A stretch of DNA of 64,000 nucleotides from JAGGSN01 sp965603725 (GTDB lineage Bacteria; Zixibacteria; MSB-5A5; UBA10806; 4484-95). Below the pieces are notes generated by a model. It was not told the DNA's origin and did not search any database. It was given only the letters and a program-made list of their open reading frames with translations. The stretch's first letter is position 1, and every line of letters starts with the position of its first letter. The position numbers were made by a program, and so were the translations under genes. This document shows positions 36,281-46,000 of this stretch, piece by piece. Location of the stretch: the NCBI GenBank assembly GCA_965603725.1, contig CBFDEC010000002.1:60302-124301 (forward strand). Direction: 5' to 3'.

Positions 36281-36475
36281 TTGAATAAAACTCTTGCACG
36301 CAGAGCTTCTTTCACTGAAAGCCTTCATGAGGGCGTCAGGCAGGGTTTTTACTCTTTCTATACGCTTTTGAAGGTCATGAGTCCGGTTTATATATTTATT
36401 TCGGTCTTGAAAAAGCTTGAAATCCTGGATTGGCTGGCGGGATATATTTCGGCTCAGCCGGCTCAATTTTGAAAT
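36281..36475 (+). pseudogene. Possible N-terminal remnant of a nucleoside-recognition (Gate) membrane protein
   Basis: A 63-codon frame in the same phase as aroA, beginning at TTG 36281 with no clear ribosome binding site. Its sequence (SFTESLHEGVRQGFYSFYTL then LKVMSPVYIFISVLKKLEI, LDWLAGYI) resembles the first 60 residues of Gate/nucleoside-recognition proteins, which normally run to about 300 residues. The frame stops just where the conserved core should begin. A second hydrophobic fragment at 36583-36708 could be the other end after internal deletion. It could instead be a genuine small membrane protein. Family resemblance is by eye only. Confidence 0.35.
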
Positions 36476-36503
36476 AAATTTCAGGGATTTATGAATTTTT
36501 TCC

Positions 36504-36532
36504 TTGACTTTTGCTTGATTGTTCATTAATAT
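36504..36532 (+). promoter_or_regulatory. Strong sigma70-like promoter upstream of yraN
   Basis: TTGACT (36504-36509), a 17-base spacer and TAATAT (36527-36532). Transcription would start near 36539, only about 20 bases before the hairpin at 36559-36588, so read-through of that hairpin would control what follows. Confidence 0.5.
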
Positions 36533-36558
36533 TCCTTCGTTATTAAGTTTTCCAGCGT

Positions 36559-36600
36559 CCCCGTACGGGTCATAAGACTCGTATGGGGCGCCTTCTTTTT
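36559..36600 (+). terminator. Intrinsic terminator-like hairpin
   Basis: A 13-base-pair stem with two G-T wobbles and an ATAA loop: 5' arm 36559-36571 (CCCCGTACGGGTC), 3' arm 36576-36588 (GACTCGTATGGGG), then CGCC and a T-rich run (36593-36600). It probably terminates the dapF-argS-aroA transcript. The T run is separated from the stem by a few bases and interrupted by a C, so efficiency may be partial. Confidence 0.65.
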
Positions 36601-36708
36601 GTAGCCCAGGGGGCGGTCTGGTGGATTACTATTATTGTCAGGTTAATTGCAGCTTCCATAGTTATAGCCATCATAGCCCTGTGGCTGAAACGGGGCAGTT
36701 ATGCGTAA
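36583..36708 (+). CDS. Small hydrophobic protein or C-terminal gene fragment (41 aa)
   Basis: A 41-residue frame from ATG 36583 to TAA 36706-36708, overlapping the yraN start by 8 bases. It encodes one long hydrophobic stretch (WWITIIVRLIAASIVIAIIA then LWLKRGSYA). The ATG lies inside the 3' arm of the terminator hairpin and there is no good Shine-Dalgarno, which argues against independent expression. It may be the C-terminal remnant of the Gate-like gene whose N-terminus lies at 36281, or simply a translationally coupled leader for yraN. Confidence 0.3.
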   Translation: MGRLLFVAQGAVWWITIIVRLIAASIVIAIIALWLKRGSYA

Positions 36709-37081
36709 AACCGGTAAATTGGGCGAGGACCTTGCCGCCAAATACCTGAGACTGAATGGCTATCAAATACTGAAAAGAAACTGGCAAGGCACAAAGGGGC
36801 AAAAATGCCCGGAGATTGACATCATTGCCCAAAAGCACAACATCGTTGTTTTCGTGGAGGTTAAAACATCATCAACCGGAAAATTCGGTTCGCCTGAACA
36901 CTGGATAACGCCCCATAAACGTTATCGTCTTGCCAGGGGCGCCAGCGTTTATCTTTCTCAGAATTGTGATGATAACACTGAATGTCGTTTTGATGCAATC
37001 ACGATCGACCGTCAAACCCGGCCGCCGGTAATCAACCATATAAAAAACGCATTCCTTGTATCTGATATTGACTTCCAATAG
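36701..37081 (+). CDS. yraN: YraN/UPF0102 family nuclease-like protein
   Basis: A 126-residue protein of the UPF0102 family with a restriction-endonuclease-like fold: KTGKLGEDLAAKYLRLNGYQ, then EIDIIAQKHNIVVFVEVKTS with the PD-(D/E)xK-type acidic and lysine residues, and ITPHKRYRLARGASVYL. The biological role of the family is not established. A short insertion (QGTKGQKCP) sits before the EIDII motif. Start ATG 36701 overlaps the small upstream frame. Confidence 0.9.
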   Translation: MRKTGKLGEDLAAKYLRLNGYQILKRNWQGTKGQKCPEIDIIAQKHNIVVFVEVKTSSTGKFGSPEHWITPHKRYRLARGASVYLSQNCDDNTECRFDAITIDRQTRPPVINHIKNAFLVSDIDFQ

Positions 37082-37103
37082 AAATGCAGGCTCTATGATA
37101 TTT

Positions 37104-37335
37104 ATCCCAGATTTTGCAGTAGTAGTCGTAGGTTGGGGGCTTGTCCCCTAACAAGATTGCGGCCGGATAAACCGACCGCCTACAATCTTAACCCGCATTA
37201 TTCATAAATCTTACTCCGCCATAGGCGGATTCTTCTGCCAGAGCTGTCGGAAGTAACTTCCAACAGCACAAAAAAAGTTGCAGTAGAGGCGTATAGCGAT
37301 ATCCATACGGATCTGTAGGACGCCCCTACGCGTTG
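37104..37335. repeat. Cluster of palindromic intergenic repeats, including reverse copy A of the dispersed element
   Basis: The 469-base gap between yraN and the lipoprotein gene holds no convincing gene but several palindromes: GGGG/CCCC hairpin near 37134-37148; AAGATTG (37153-37159) pairing with CAATCTT (37183-37189) around an inner GCGG/CCGC stem; TCCGCC/GGCGGA (37215-37229); CTGTCGGAAG (37244-37253) pairing with CTTCCAACAG (37257-37266); and GTAGAGGCGT (37283-37292) with ACGCCCCTAC (37320-37329). The 37215-37270 part is the reverse complement of the elements at 49.8 and 62.3 kb, and ATCCCAGATTTTGC (37104-37117) recurs at 62235. I see nothing further in 37336-37550. Confidence 0.8.
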
Positions 37336-37550
37336 AGTTATAATAAGTTGCTTGTTATTTCTGATTGTTTAGTTGCAAAATCCAGGTTTATATTCAACGG
37401 TGACGACCCTCAGTGGTCGACACAGAAATTAACGAAAAGAAACTGTCAACTGCGGCCATACGGCTCGTAGAGAGAGTCGACAGCACCGGACATTATCTAA
37501 ATCTAAAGGAAAATAAACCGAAAGACAAACCGACTAATCAATTCCGCTTT

Positions 37551-37904
37551 TTATCGTATCTGCCAGATTCGCTTTAATGAATCCAGCGGCAGGCTTTCAT
37601 ATTTCTCAAGTTGATCATTAATAGCTTGAAATACTTCCTGCTGAATCTCTGGTTGCGATGATATCTTCTCCAGAAAATCGTTCAAAAACTCCCGGCTTGT
37701 ATTATTTCGTAAGAAGATATCTTCAATTGCCGTCTGATAAGCTGCGGCGTTATCGCCATGCTTAGTTTTGCTGACAGTCAATTCCACGCATATTTTAGTA
37801 AACAACTCTTTTTCCTGATCAGAAACCGAGGGTGTTTTATCACACGAAAGGATAAAAAAAACGAGTATAGTGATGAAAAAAGCCCGCCGGTCGGCGGGCT
37901 GCAT
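37551..37904 (-). CDS. Small lipoprotein of unknown function
   Basis: A 117-residue protein with a basic N-terminus and hydrophobic core ending in a lipobox-like FFILSC, so Cys20 or so would be lipidated. The mature part is helical and charged (SDQEKELFTKICVELTVSK, REFLNDFLEKISSQPEIQQ). Its general pattern recalls DUF4296-type lipoproteins of Bacteroidetes, but I cannot confirm that. I place the start at ATG 37904, immediately after the stop of the upstream ppiD-like gene, because that gives a clean lipoprotein signal; an ATG 18 bases earlier is in frame. Probably cotranscribed with the chaperone gene. Confidence 0.65.
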   Translation of the reverse strand: MQPADRRAFFITILVFFILSCDKTPSVSDQEKELFTKICVELTVSKTKHGDNAAAYQTAIEDIFLRNNTSREFLNDFLEKISSQPEIQQEVFQAINDQLEKYESLPLDSLKRIWQIR

Positions 37905-37905
37905 T

Positions 37906-39747
37906 CTACGAACCGAAAACATCTTCCCGGTAATCCTCTATCTCTGAGTTTGAGTAAACCTGTTTATACCATGCGTTCCAGATTTCCTTGCGTTTGTTCT
38001 CGAACGAATCGTTGTACAGCGAATCTGAAATTGCCGCATATTTCTCATCATCAACCGGCTGACGATCGATAAACTTTATCAGATAGCAACCGGAGCGGCC
38101 TTCAACAGGTTTTGAAAGCGGTTTGTCGGCAGACAGGTTGAAAGCTGCTCCCATGAAATTTGGGTCGCTGCCAACATTTTCAACATACTCATGTCTGGCA
38201 AAAAACTTAGTTTCCTTTAAATTCAAACCAGTCTCATCGATTGCCTTTTCGAAACTCATATCCCCGGACTGGAAAAGCTGATAAAGGCTGTCGCCTTTGA
38301 CGTAGGTTTTATCATTAATAATTTCCCTGCGGACCGTCATTGTTATCTGCTTTTCCACATCCTCAAAAGGTTTGAACCCGGCAGGATTTTTCACTCCCGG
38401 AGTTGCCACGATAAAAGCGTTTCGCACGTCAATAACATCGCTGATAGAACCTTCGTCGGCTTCGAATGCAAAATCTGCCAGTTCCTTATCGGATCCAATA
38501 CCGGGGATGTTGCTGCCCCGGGGAAAAGATTTAGTGGTTTGTACAGTATACTTACTTTTCTTTGCTAAATCATTGAAGTCGTCAACAAAAGCGCTCTGTC
38601 TGAATTCTTCGGCTTTATCGCGAAGGTCTTTTAATGTGCGATCAGTCGTTTCCGTTTTAAGAAGAATGTGACTGGCTTTAATGAGCTCCTCTTCAATACC
38701 CATATCGTTTTTTTCAGTTTTTCTGCCGGTAAGCTTAATCAGGTGCCAGCCAAATTGAGATTTAACCGGATCGGAAACATCACCGATATTTTTAAGAGCG
38801 TAAGCCGCTTTCTCAAACGGTTTAACCATCTGCCCCTTACCAAACCAGCCGAGGTCTCCGCCGTTTTCACCGCTTCTATCCTGAGAAAATTCCCTGGCCA
38901 GGTCCTCGAATTTTTTGCCCTCGTTCAAGATCTTGATAATTACATCCATTTCTTCTTTAACAGAATCTATATCAGCCTGGCCTGGCTCTTTTTTAAAGGA
39001 GACATATTTAAGCGATGCTGTTTCACTGGTTTTATAATCTGGGTCTTTGTCAAGTTCATACCTTGCCATAAGCATCTCATCTGTTATTACAATACTGGCA
39101 GTGTCGATATCGCGTTCTGAGATAAAGGCATACTTTACTTTGACTTTTTCATTTTTATCATGATACTGTTCGTAAACTTCAGATTCAGAAATAAAAGCTG
39201 TCGAGATGACAAACTCCTGCAGCTTATTAATTAGCACCTGCGATCTAATTGAATTTTCTATCATAAGCAATATCTGTTCAGCTCGGGGATCGGGGTTTAC
39301 TGCCAGTTCATGCAGGTAGTTCTGGTACTTAATATGATCGAATTTTCCATCGGTTTGAAGTTCGGGGGATTCGTAAAGTTCGCGAGGAGGCATGTTTTTC
39401 ACATATTCAGCCAGTTCCAGCGAGGTGATTGCAATATCGTTTTCTTCAATTTGTTGATGTATAAGTACCTGGCCGACAATGGCATTCCAGGTCTGGTCTC
39501 GAAGATTATTAAGGTCATCCTCGCTGGGATCGTCATTTGTTTTAATAAACTCCTGGTACTTTGATTCGTAATTTCTGTAAAACATATCAAGCGAAATTTC
39601 CATGCCGTTAATCTTGCCGATCGCGTTGGGAGGGCGTTTGTCTTTACTGGTTATATCCATTCCCCAGGCGAATATTATAGTTCCGACAAAAGCTATAATC
39701 ACCACCACATAAACCGGCTTGGCGGCGGTTCGAATTTTGTGCATCAT
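37906..39747 (-). CDS. PpiD/SurA-like periplasmic chaperone with PPIC domain
   Basis: A 613-residue membrane-anchored folding factor. One N-terminal span (VYVVVIIAFVGTIIFAWGM) is followed by a SurA-N-like helical region (GKINGMEISLDMFYRNYESK), a parvulin domain around residues 225-350 (KKFEDLAREFSQDRSGENG then GDLGWFGKGQMVKPFEKAAY), and a second, degenerate domain with SHILLKTET. Architecture is that of PpiD; such proteins assist outer-membrane and secreted protein folding, fitting the surface proteins encoded nearby. Start could be Met1 or Met2. Divergent from the M23 gene at 39.9 kb. Confidence 0.88.
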   Translation of the reverse strand: MMHKIRTAAKPVYVVVIIAFVGTIIFAWGMDITSKDKRPPNAIGKINGMEISLDMFYRNYESKYQEFIKTNDDPSEDDLNNLRDQTWNAIVGQVLIHQQIEENDIAITSLELAEYVKNMPPRELYESPELQTDGKFDHIKYQNYLHELAVNPDPRAEQILLMIENSIRSQVLINKLQEFVISTAFISESEVYEQYHDKNEKVKVKYAFISERDIDTASIVITDEMLMARYELDKDPDYKTSETASLKYVSFKKEPGQADIDSVKEEMDVIIKILNEGKKFEDLAREFSQDRSGENGGDLGWFGKGQMVKPFEKAAYALKNIGDVSDPVKSQFGWHLIKLTGRKTEKNDMGIEEELIKASHILLKTETTDRTLKDLRDKAEEFRQSAFVDDFNDLAKKSKYTVQTTKSFPRGSNIPGIGSDKELADFAFEADEGSISDVIDVRNAFIVATPGVKNPAGFKPFEDVEKQITMTVRREIINDKTYVKGDSLYQLFQSGDMSFEKAIDETGLNLKETKFFARHEYVENVGSDPNFMGAAFNLSADKPLSKPVEGRSGCYLIKFIDRQPVDDEKYAAISDSLYNDSFENKRKEIWNAWYKQVYSNSEIEDYREDVFGS

Positions 39748-39866
39748 AAAAGGTTAACTCCTTGTATAAAATTACTGTCGATTTATTAATCGACCAAAAC
39801 TATCCTATTTTTAAATAACGATTAAATATACATAATATTTTTTTTATTTCAACAGAAATTACAGCC

Positions 39867-39896
39867 TTGACCGTTCTTTTCTAAATAGCTTATTAT
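39867..39896 (+). promoter_or_regulatory. Promoter directly abutting the M23 peptidase start
   Basis: TTGACC (39867-39872), an 18-base spacer and TATTAT (39891-39896). The predicted transcription start, about 39903, coincides with the first ATG at 39904, so the message would be leaderless or nearly so. Confidence 0.45.
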
Positions 39897-39903
39897 AACG
39901 AAG

Positions 39904-42078
39904 ATGATAAATTTGATGAAAACAACCGCCCTGTGCTGTTTGCTGACCATGGTGATATATGACGACAATTATGCTCAAAACTATCGCTGGCCATTAAAGA
40001 TAAAGCCGAAGCTTTCCTCTCTTTTCGGAGATTACCGAGATGACCACTGGCATTCGGGGATAGATATAACCACCAGGGGGAAACCCGGTTACAAGGTCTA
40101 TGCTATCGAGAGCGGTTATGTGTACCGGGTAAAAACATCATTCTGGGGTTACGGTAAGGCTTTATATCTCAAATTAAATGATGGACGATATGTCGTTTAC
40201 GGACATCTTCAGCGTTTCAGCCCTGAAATTGAGGAGCACATCCGTCGGCAACAGATGAAAGAAAAAAGATATTACAGGGATATCAATTTTCACCCCGGAC
40301 AATTTCCAGTCAAAAAGGGGGATTACATAGCCCTGTCCGGTCAGACAGGAGCCGGAGCGCCGCATCTTCATTTTGAAATCAGGAATCGAGACAACATTAC
40401 CGTGAATCCTTTAAAAGATTATTACAACCTGCCCGAAAGCCAGCCGCCGCTGGTTGACTACATCGTTGTTAAGAGATATAAATCCTACGGTCTGGCTAAT
40501 TATCATGACATGGAATTTCTCAAACCTGATAGGGAAAACCCGAATCTTTTCGGAGCGGATACTGTGGCGATCTATGGTCAGGCTGTTTTTGCTGTCTGTG
40601 CTTATGATCCGAATGGCGGCTATAATTATGGGCTTTATGGCGTTTCGGTGATTCTTGATGGCTCAGAGATATTTTCATTTGAACATAACTGTCTTGATTA
40701 TTCAACCGGCAGCCAGATCGATTATGTCCGTGATAACAGTTTGAAAATGCTGGTTGAAAAAAACAAAGGTATTAAAGCAGATAATGATAAAAATGCCTTT
40801 TACCGGCTTTACATTCAGCCTGATGACAGGCAGTTATTTTATAGTGATTACAGCTATCCCGACGGGATTATCGACACTGAAAACATTACTTCCGGTATTC
40901 ACAGTCTGCAGGTTAACCTGGTTGATATAAGCGGTAATAACTGCCGGATTCAGCTTTACCTGAAAAAAGCGAAATTCAAAAAACCTGTTGTTACTAATAT
41001 CTATACAGATTCAAATTCATATATTTTAGAGTTGGGTTCTTTTCCTGCCAGCCATAAGCCGCAAATACAGGTACGAAAAGCGCCGCATCTGCCTTACAAT
41101 ACGATTCCAGCATATTTTAGTATATTTGAAAGAACGGTTAAGTTTTTATCAGCTGATGACGCTTACGATTATCGAGTCAGAATTATCGATGAGTATTCCG
41201 ATTTTTCTCCGTGGGTTGTATTCAATCCCCGGGCGAATTCGTCGGAAATTATCCCCTATGCCGATTTCCTTGAGATCATTGCTCCAAAAACTAATTTGGC
41301 CGCTTTCGGTGATTTTAAATCACAGTATCTTGATATATTGCCTCTGAACGATGATTATATAAAGGTTTTAACGCCTGTACTCAACAGCAATGACTTCTTT
41401 GAGCCGGAGTTAATCTTGAAATCTGGAATCGATGGATTTTATATATTCGATTCAGGCGGTATAGTGTGCTCGCCTGATTCCACAGTTCGGCTGCAGGTTT
41501 TAAAAAATCAGCTTTACGGTCTGGCAATTATGCAGGTTACTGAGCCGGCTTTTAATGGAGCGGGAGGTTATACTTTTAATATCTTACCGGCAGACCTGCT
41601 TTTCAAAGATGAGGCAATAATTCAGGTTGAAAAAAGACAATTGGCTTTAAAGGCTTCTCATAGCTCGCTGTATTATTATTCGTATAAAAAAGACAAATGG
41701 TATTTTATCGGTGAAAGGTCTGATGATTTTATTCAGGGCGTAACTCGCGGCGGCGGAAAGTTCGGAGTATTAGTCGATGATACTCCGCCCAGGATATGGA
41801 GAATACGGCCGAAAAATAACAGTAAGACAAAAAACAGAACCCCCTTGCTTTCATGCAAAATAACCGATGACCTTTCCGGTTTCAAAAAGGAAACACAATT
41901 CGAAATGACCATCGATGGTATCTGGGCGCCGGCTTACTACGATATCGACGAGAAAGATTTTTCATACCAGGTCAGAAATCCGCTTAAGATAGGCTGGCAT
42001 ACATTGCGTATAACGGTTTTTGATAACCAGGGCAACATATCGAGTACGGTATCCCGATTTAAGGTAATCGGCAAATAG
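39904..42078 (+). CDS. M23-family peptidase with large C-terminal region
   Basis: A 724-residue exported protein. A short signal peptide (MKTTALCCLLTMVIYD from the second ATG at 39916) leads to an M23/LytM domain at about 25-165: DDHWHSGIDITTRGKPG supplies the first His and Asp ligands, YGHLQRFSPEIEEH a further His, and GAPHLHFEIRNRD the HxH motif. All metal ligands are therefore present, but the domain contains an insertion after YGHL. The remaining 550 residues are Ig-like/beta-rich (DLSGFKKETQFEMTIDGIW; NPLKIGWHTLRITVFDNQG). Probably a periplasmic or surface peptidoglycan endopeptidase. No Shine-Dalgarno is visible before either ATG. Gap of 2 bases to the rhomboid gene. Confidence 0.85.
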   Translation: MINLMKTTALCCLLTMVIYDDNYAQNYRWPLKIKPKLSSLFGDYRDDHWHSGIDITTRGKPGYKVYAIESGYVYRVKTSFWGYGKALYLKLNDGRYVVYGHLQRFSPEIEEHIRRQQMKEKRYYRDINFHPGQFPVKKGDYIALSGQTGAGAPHLHFEIRNRDNITVNPLKDYYNLPESQPPLVDYIVVKRYKSYGLANYHDMEFLKPDRENPNLFGADTVAIYGQAVFAVCAYDPNGGYNYGLYGVSVILDGSEIFSFEHNCLDYSTGSQIDYVRDNSLKMLVEKNKGIKADNDKNAFYRLYIQPDDRQLFYSDYSYPDGIIDTENITSGIHSLQVNLVDISGNNCRIQLYLKKAKFKKPVVTNIYTDSNSYILELGSFPASHKPQIQVRKAPHLPYNTIPAYFSIFERTVKFLSADDAYDYRVRIIDEYSDFSPWVVFNPRANSSEIIPYADFLEIIAPKTNLAAFGDFKSQYLDILPLNDDYIKVLTPVLNSNDFFEPELILKSGIDGFYIFDSGGIVCSPDSTVRLQVLKNQLYGLAIMQVTEPAFNGAGGYTFNILPADLLFKDEAIIQVEKRQLALKASHSSLYYYSYKKDKWYFIGERSDDFIQGVTRGGGKFGVLVDDTPPRIWRIRPKNNSKTKNRTPLLSCKITDDLSGFKKETQFEMTIDGIWAPAYYDIDEKDFSYQVRNPLKIGWHTLRITVFDNQGNISSTVSRFKVIGK

Positions 42079-42080
42079 TA

Positions 42081-42746
42081 ATGATTCCCTTACGTGTCGA
42101 AAACCCGTCCGCACGGTTTCCATTTGTTACAATGATTATAATATCGCTAAACATCGTTGTTTTTACCTACCAGTTATCTCTGGGAACATCGGAAGATATT
42201 TTTATATGGAAATACTCTGCTGTGGCAAAAACTCTAACTACGTTTATACCGGTCAACTCCGCCTCAACATTATTCCCGCCTCTAACACTTATCACCTCGC
42301 TGTTTCTTCATGGCGATTCATTGCATCTGCTTGGCAATATGCTTTTTTTATGGGTTTTTGCCGGCAATGTTGAGGATAAACTTGGTTATATCAGGTTTTT
42401 GTTGTTTTATATTCTATGCGGGATATTGTCAACTGCGGCCCAGGTAGCAACAGCTCCCTCATCTGCATTTCCGATGCTTGGCGCATCCGGAGCAATTGCC
42501 GGTGTAATGGGAGCATATTTCCTAAGATTTCCCCGGACAAGGGTACGTACTCTGATAATCGTTTTCTTTTTTATTCGTGTTGTCAGATTGCCGGCTCTAT
42601 TGTTTCTGGGAATCTGGTTTATATTCCAGATTTTGGTAGGTGCTCCTACTATAGGTTCAGCCCAGGGAGGAGTAGCTTATTTTGCACATATTGGTGGATT
42701 TTTATGTGGAATAATATTATTTAATGTAATGGAAAAATATAAATAA
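42081..42746 (+). CDS. Rhomboid-family intramembrane serine protease
   Basis: A 221-residue polytopic protein with at least six spans. The catalytic dyad is seen as Ser136 in LGASGAIAGVMGAYF and His203 in YFAHIGGFLCG. The loop HGDSLHLLGNMLFLWVFAGN with the H/N residues stabilising the oxyanion and GWP-equivalent helix is also present. Rhomboids cleave membrane proteins within or near their spans; the substrate is unknown. The small proteins and single-span proteins encoded in the window are possible but untested substrates. Confidence 0.92.
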   Translation: MIPLRVENPSARFPFVTMIIISLNIVVFTYQLSLGTSEDIFIWKYSAVAKTLTTFIPVNSASTLFPPLTLITSLFLHGDSLHLLGNMLFLWVFAGNVEDKLGYIRFLLFYILCGILSTAAQVATAPSSAFPMLGASGAIAGVMGAYFLRFPRTRVRTLIIVFFFIRVVRLPALLFLGIWFIFQILVGAPTIGSAQGGVAYFAHIGGFLCGIILFNVMEKYK

Positions 42747-42778
42747 ATCTTGCCGAAAGAAAAGCGGTTTGATAACCT

Positions 42779-43054
42779 ATGAGCGACAAAAAAATCGTTC
42801 GCTGTGAACGGTGCGGAAAACGTCTGAGAAAAGGCGGTGATAATTACCGCCTCGATTGTACAGTAGTATCCGATTTTGACGGTTATATCAATATTTCCGC
42901 CAGCCAGGAAGATATTGAAGAATCTATTAAGGAGATTGAGCTCTCCGGGCTGACGCCACAGGAACTTGAAGAGCAGGTATATTTCAGATGTAAACAGAAA
43001 CTGTGTTTTAACTGCCGAAACAGCGTAGTGAATTTCATAAAAGGGCTTGATTGA
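42779..43054 (+). CDS. Small zinc-binding-type protein upstream of dnaE
   Basis: A 91-residue soluble protein with CERCGKRLRKGGDNYRLDC at the N-terminus and CKQKLCFNC near the C-terminus; the four CxxC-type cysteines (9/12 and about 76/79) would form a zinc ribbon or zinc hook around a charged middle (QEDIEESIKEIELSG). I recognise no named family. Its stop lies one base before the dnaE ATG, so the two are cotranscribed and probably coupled. Not obviously DNA-binding. Confidence 0.7.
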   Translation: MSDKKIVRCERCGKRLRKGGDNYRLDCTVVSDFDGYINISASQEDIEESIKEIELSGLTPQELEEQVYFRCKQKLCFNCRNSVVNFIKGLD

Positions 43055-43055
43055 A

Positions 43056-46000
43056 ATGAGTAAATCCGACTTCGTTCATCTTCACAACCACACGATGTAT
43101 TCTCTTTTAGACGGGGCGATTAAAATTCCCGATATGCTGAAGACCGCGTCCGATATGGGGATGAACTCTCTGGCTATTACCGATCATGGCAATATGTTTG
43201 GCGCAATTGATTTTTATACGCAGGCCAAAAAATACCGGATTAAGCCAATTGTCGGCATCGAATCTTATATAGCGCCGCATGATCTTCATGAGAAACATGC
43301 ATCTGCCCAGATTTATAACAGCAATTATCACCTTGTTTTGCTGGCAAAAAATTTTCAGGGCTATAAAAACCTGATTAAGCTTTCCTCGATTGCCTATCTG
43401 GAGGGCTTCTATTACAAACCCCGAATCGATAAAAAAGTATTGGCGGAACATTCAGAAGGGTTGATCGCTTTGTCCGCCTGTCTGAAAGGTGAAATACCGA
43501 AGGCGGTTACCGAAGGTGATGAGGAAAAAGTCGAGAGAGTAATCAGAAGTTATCTTGATATTTTTGATACCGGCGACTTTTTCCTTGAGATTCAAAATCA
43601 TGATATAGCCGAGGAGGCGGCAGTCAGGGCGTCACTGAAAAAGTATGCCGAGAAATTCGGGCTGGGTCTGGTTGCAACCAACGATTGCCATTATCTGAAA
43701 CGCGAGCACTATACCGCTCATGACGCTTTGCTATGTTTGCAGACCGGCAAGGTAATCTCCGATACCGACCGAATGCGCTACTCAACCGACCAGTTTTATT
43801 TTAAATCGGCTGAACAGATGAAAGAACTTTTTATCGATACTCCTGAAGCTATTGAAAACAGTCTGAAAATAGCCGAACGGTGCAGCCTTGAAATCGATCT
43901 GGGCAGAAATTTAGTCCCGGAATTTCCCTTGCCTGAGGGTTTTGAATCAACGGACAAGTATATTGAATATCTTAGCAATACCGGCCTGAATCAGCGTTAT
44001 GCCAGGGTGACTCCCGGTTTACAGGAGAGACTTGATTATGAATTGGGAGTAATCAGGCAGATGGGTTATTCCGGGTATTTTCTCATCGTCAAGGATTTCA
44101 TCGATTTTGCTAAGAATCACAAGATTCGTGTCGGACCTGGACGGGGTTCTGCGGCTGGCTCGCTGGTATCATATTGTCTGGGTATTACCAATATCGATCC
44201 GATGAAGTATAATTTGCTGTTCGAGCGGTTTTTAAATCCCGAACGAATATCAATGCCCGATATCGATATCGATTTTTCCGATCGGGGCCGCGACCGGGTA
44301 ATCGAGTATGTTACCAATAAATACGGGCAGGAAAATGTCGCTCAAATCATTACATTTGGCTCGATGGCGGCTCGGGCGGTTGTGCGGGATGTGGGGCGAG
44401 TGCACTCGATCCCCTATGCCGACATGGACAGGGTGGCCAAGATGATCCCCGAGGAAATAGGCATGACTCTAGAACGGGCGCTTGAAATATCGACTGACCT
44501 GAAAGAAACGATTCAACAGGATGAAAAAATCGCCACCGTACTGGAACATTCCAGAGTTCTCGAGGGACTGGCCAGGCATGCCTCAACCCATGCCGCAGGA
44601 GTGGTAATCGCTCCCGCGCCGCTCACTGAATTTGTACCTTTGTATAAATCAAGCAAGAATGAAATCACCACTCAGTATGATATGAGAATCGTCGAAGCAA
44701 TTGGTTTATTGAAAATGGATTTTCTTGGTCTGAGGACTCTGACCGTTATTGATGATACAATCGAGCTTGTTAAAGAAATCCATAATAAGAGTATTGATAT
44801 AGACAAAATTCCTCTTGATGATTCCGAGGTTTACAGGCTTTTTGCCGATGCCAGGACTACCGGCGTTTTTCAATTTGAATCAAGCGGAATGCGCGATTAC
44901 CTTCGTAAACTGGAACCGGCTTGTATCGATGATCTGATAGCCATGAACGCTCTGTACCGTCCCGGCCCGCTCGACTCGGGCATGATTGACACTTATATCG
45001 ACTGCAAAAAGGGGAAAAAGGAGATCAGGTATGAACATCCGTTGCTTGAGCCAATACTTAAAGACACTTATGGCGTAATCGTTTTCCAGGAACAGGTGTT
45101 GAAAATCGCCCAGGTGATGGCCGGCTACAGTCTCGGCAAAGCGGACATTCTTCGCAAGGCGATGGGCAAGAAGCAGGCAGAGGTGATGGCTCAGCAAAAG
45201 AGCGAGTTTATCAAGGGCTCTATCAAAAGGAAAATAGATGAAAAGATTGCCGAGAAAGTTTTCGATATGATCGAAACTTTTGCCCGTTACGGTTTTGTTA
45301 AAGCCCATTCTACCGGTTACGCAGTGATTGCCTATCAAACCGCTTATCTTAAAACGCATTACCCGGCCGAATTCATGGCGGCTGCGCTTACCAGCGAAAT
45401 GGGCAATTCAAACCGGGTTACAATCTTTAAAAATGAGTGTAATGAACTGAGGTTAGAACTATTGCCGCCGGATATCAATGAAGGGTTTGCTCATTTTTCG
45501 GTTGTTGAGCATAAGATATGCTTTGGCCTGGCCGCGGTTAAAAATGTCGGAACCTTGGCCGTCGGGGCGATTGTCAGAGCCCGCGATGAAGGCGGAAAAT
45601 TCACCGATATGCTTGATTTTCTAAAACGTGTCGATCTCCATACAGTTAATAAAAAAGCTCTCGAGAGCCTGATTGCCAGCGGCGCTTTTGATTCTGTTGA
45701 ACCATCAAGAGCAAAATTTCATGCTAACGTTGAAACATTAGTCGGCTTTGGCGCCCGGGTTCAGAAAGAGGTGCAATCCGGACAAGAGCAATTGTTCGGG
45801 ATGGACGACTCAATCGGCATGATGGCCCCGGATTTAAAAGAAACAAAACCCTGGAGCGACGCAAAAACAAGAAATATGGAAAAAGATGTTCTCGGGTTTT
45901 ACTTAAGCTCGCACCCCTTAGAGGACGATTATACAGACTATCTGGCTTTTGTCGATAACAAACTTGAAGACCTGGTGGATCTAAAGGATGGCAAGAGCGT

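Noticed and set aside
35993..36526. 177-codon open frame on the minus strand across the aroA end
   Set aside because: Mostly the antisense of aroA, composition unlike a protein of this genome, no ribosome binding site.
37138..37335. Possible CRISPR or tandem repeat array
   Set aside because: The palindromes differ from each other and are not regularly spaced with unique spacers.
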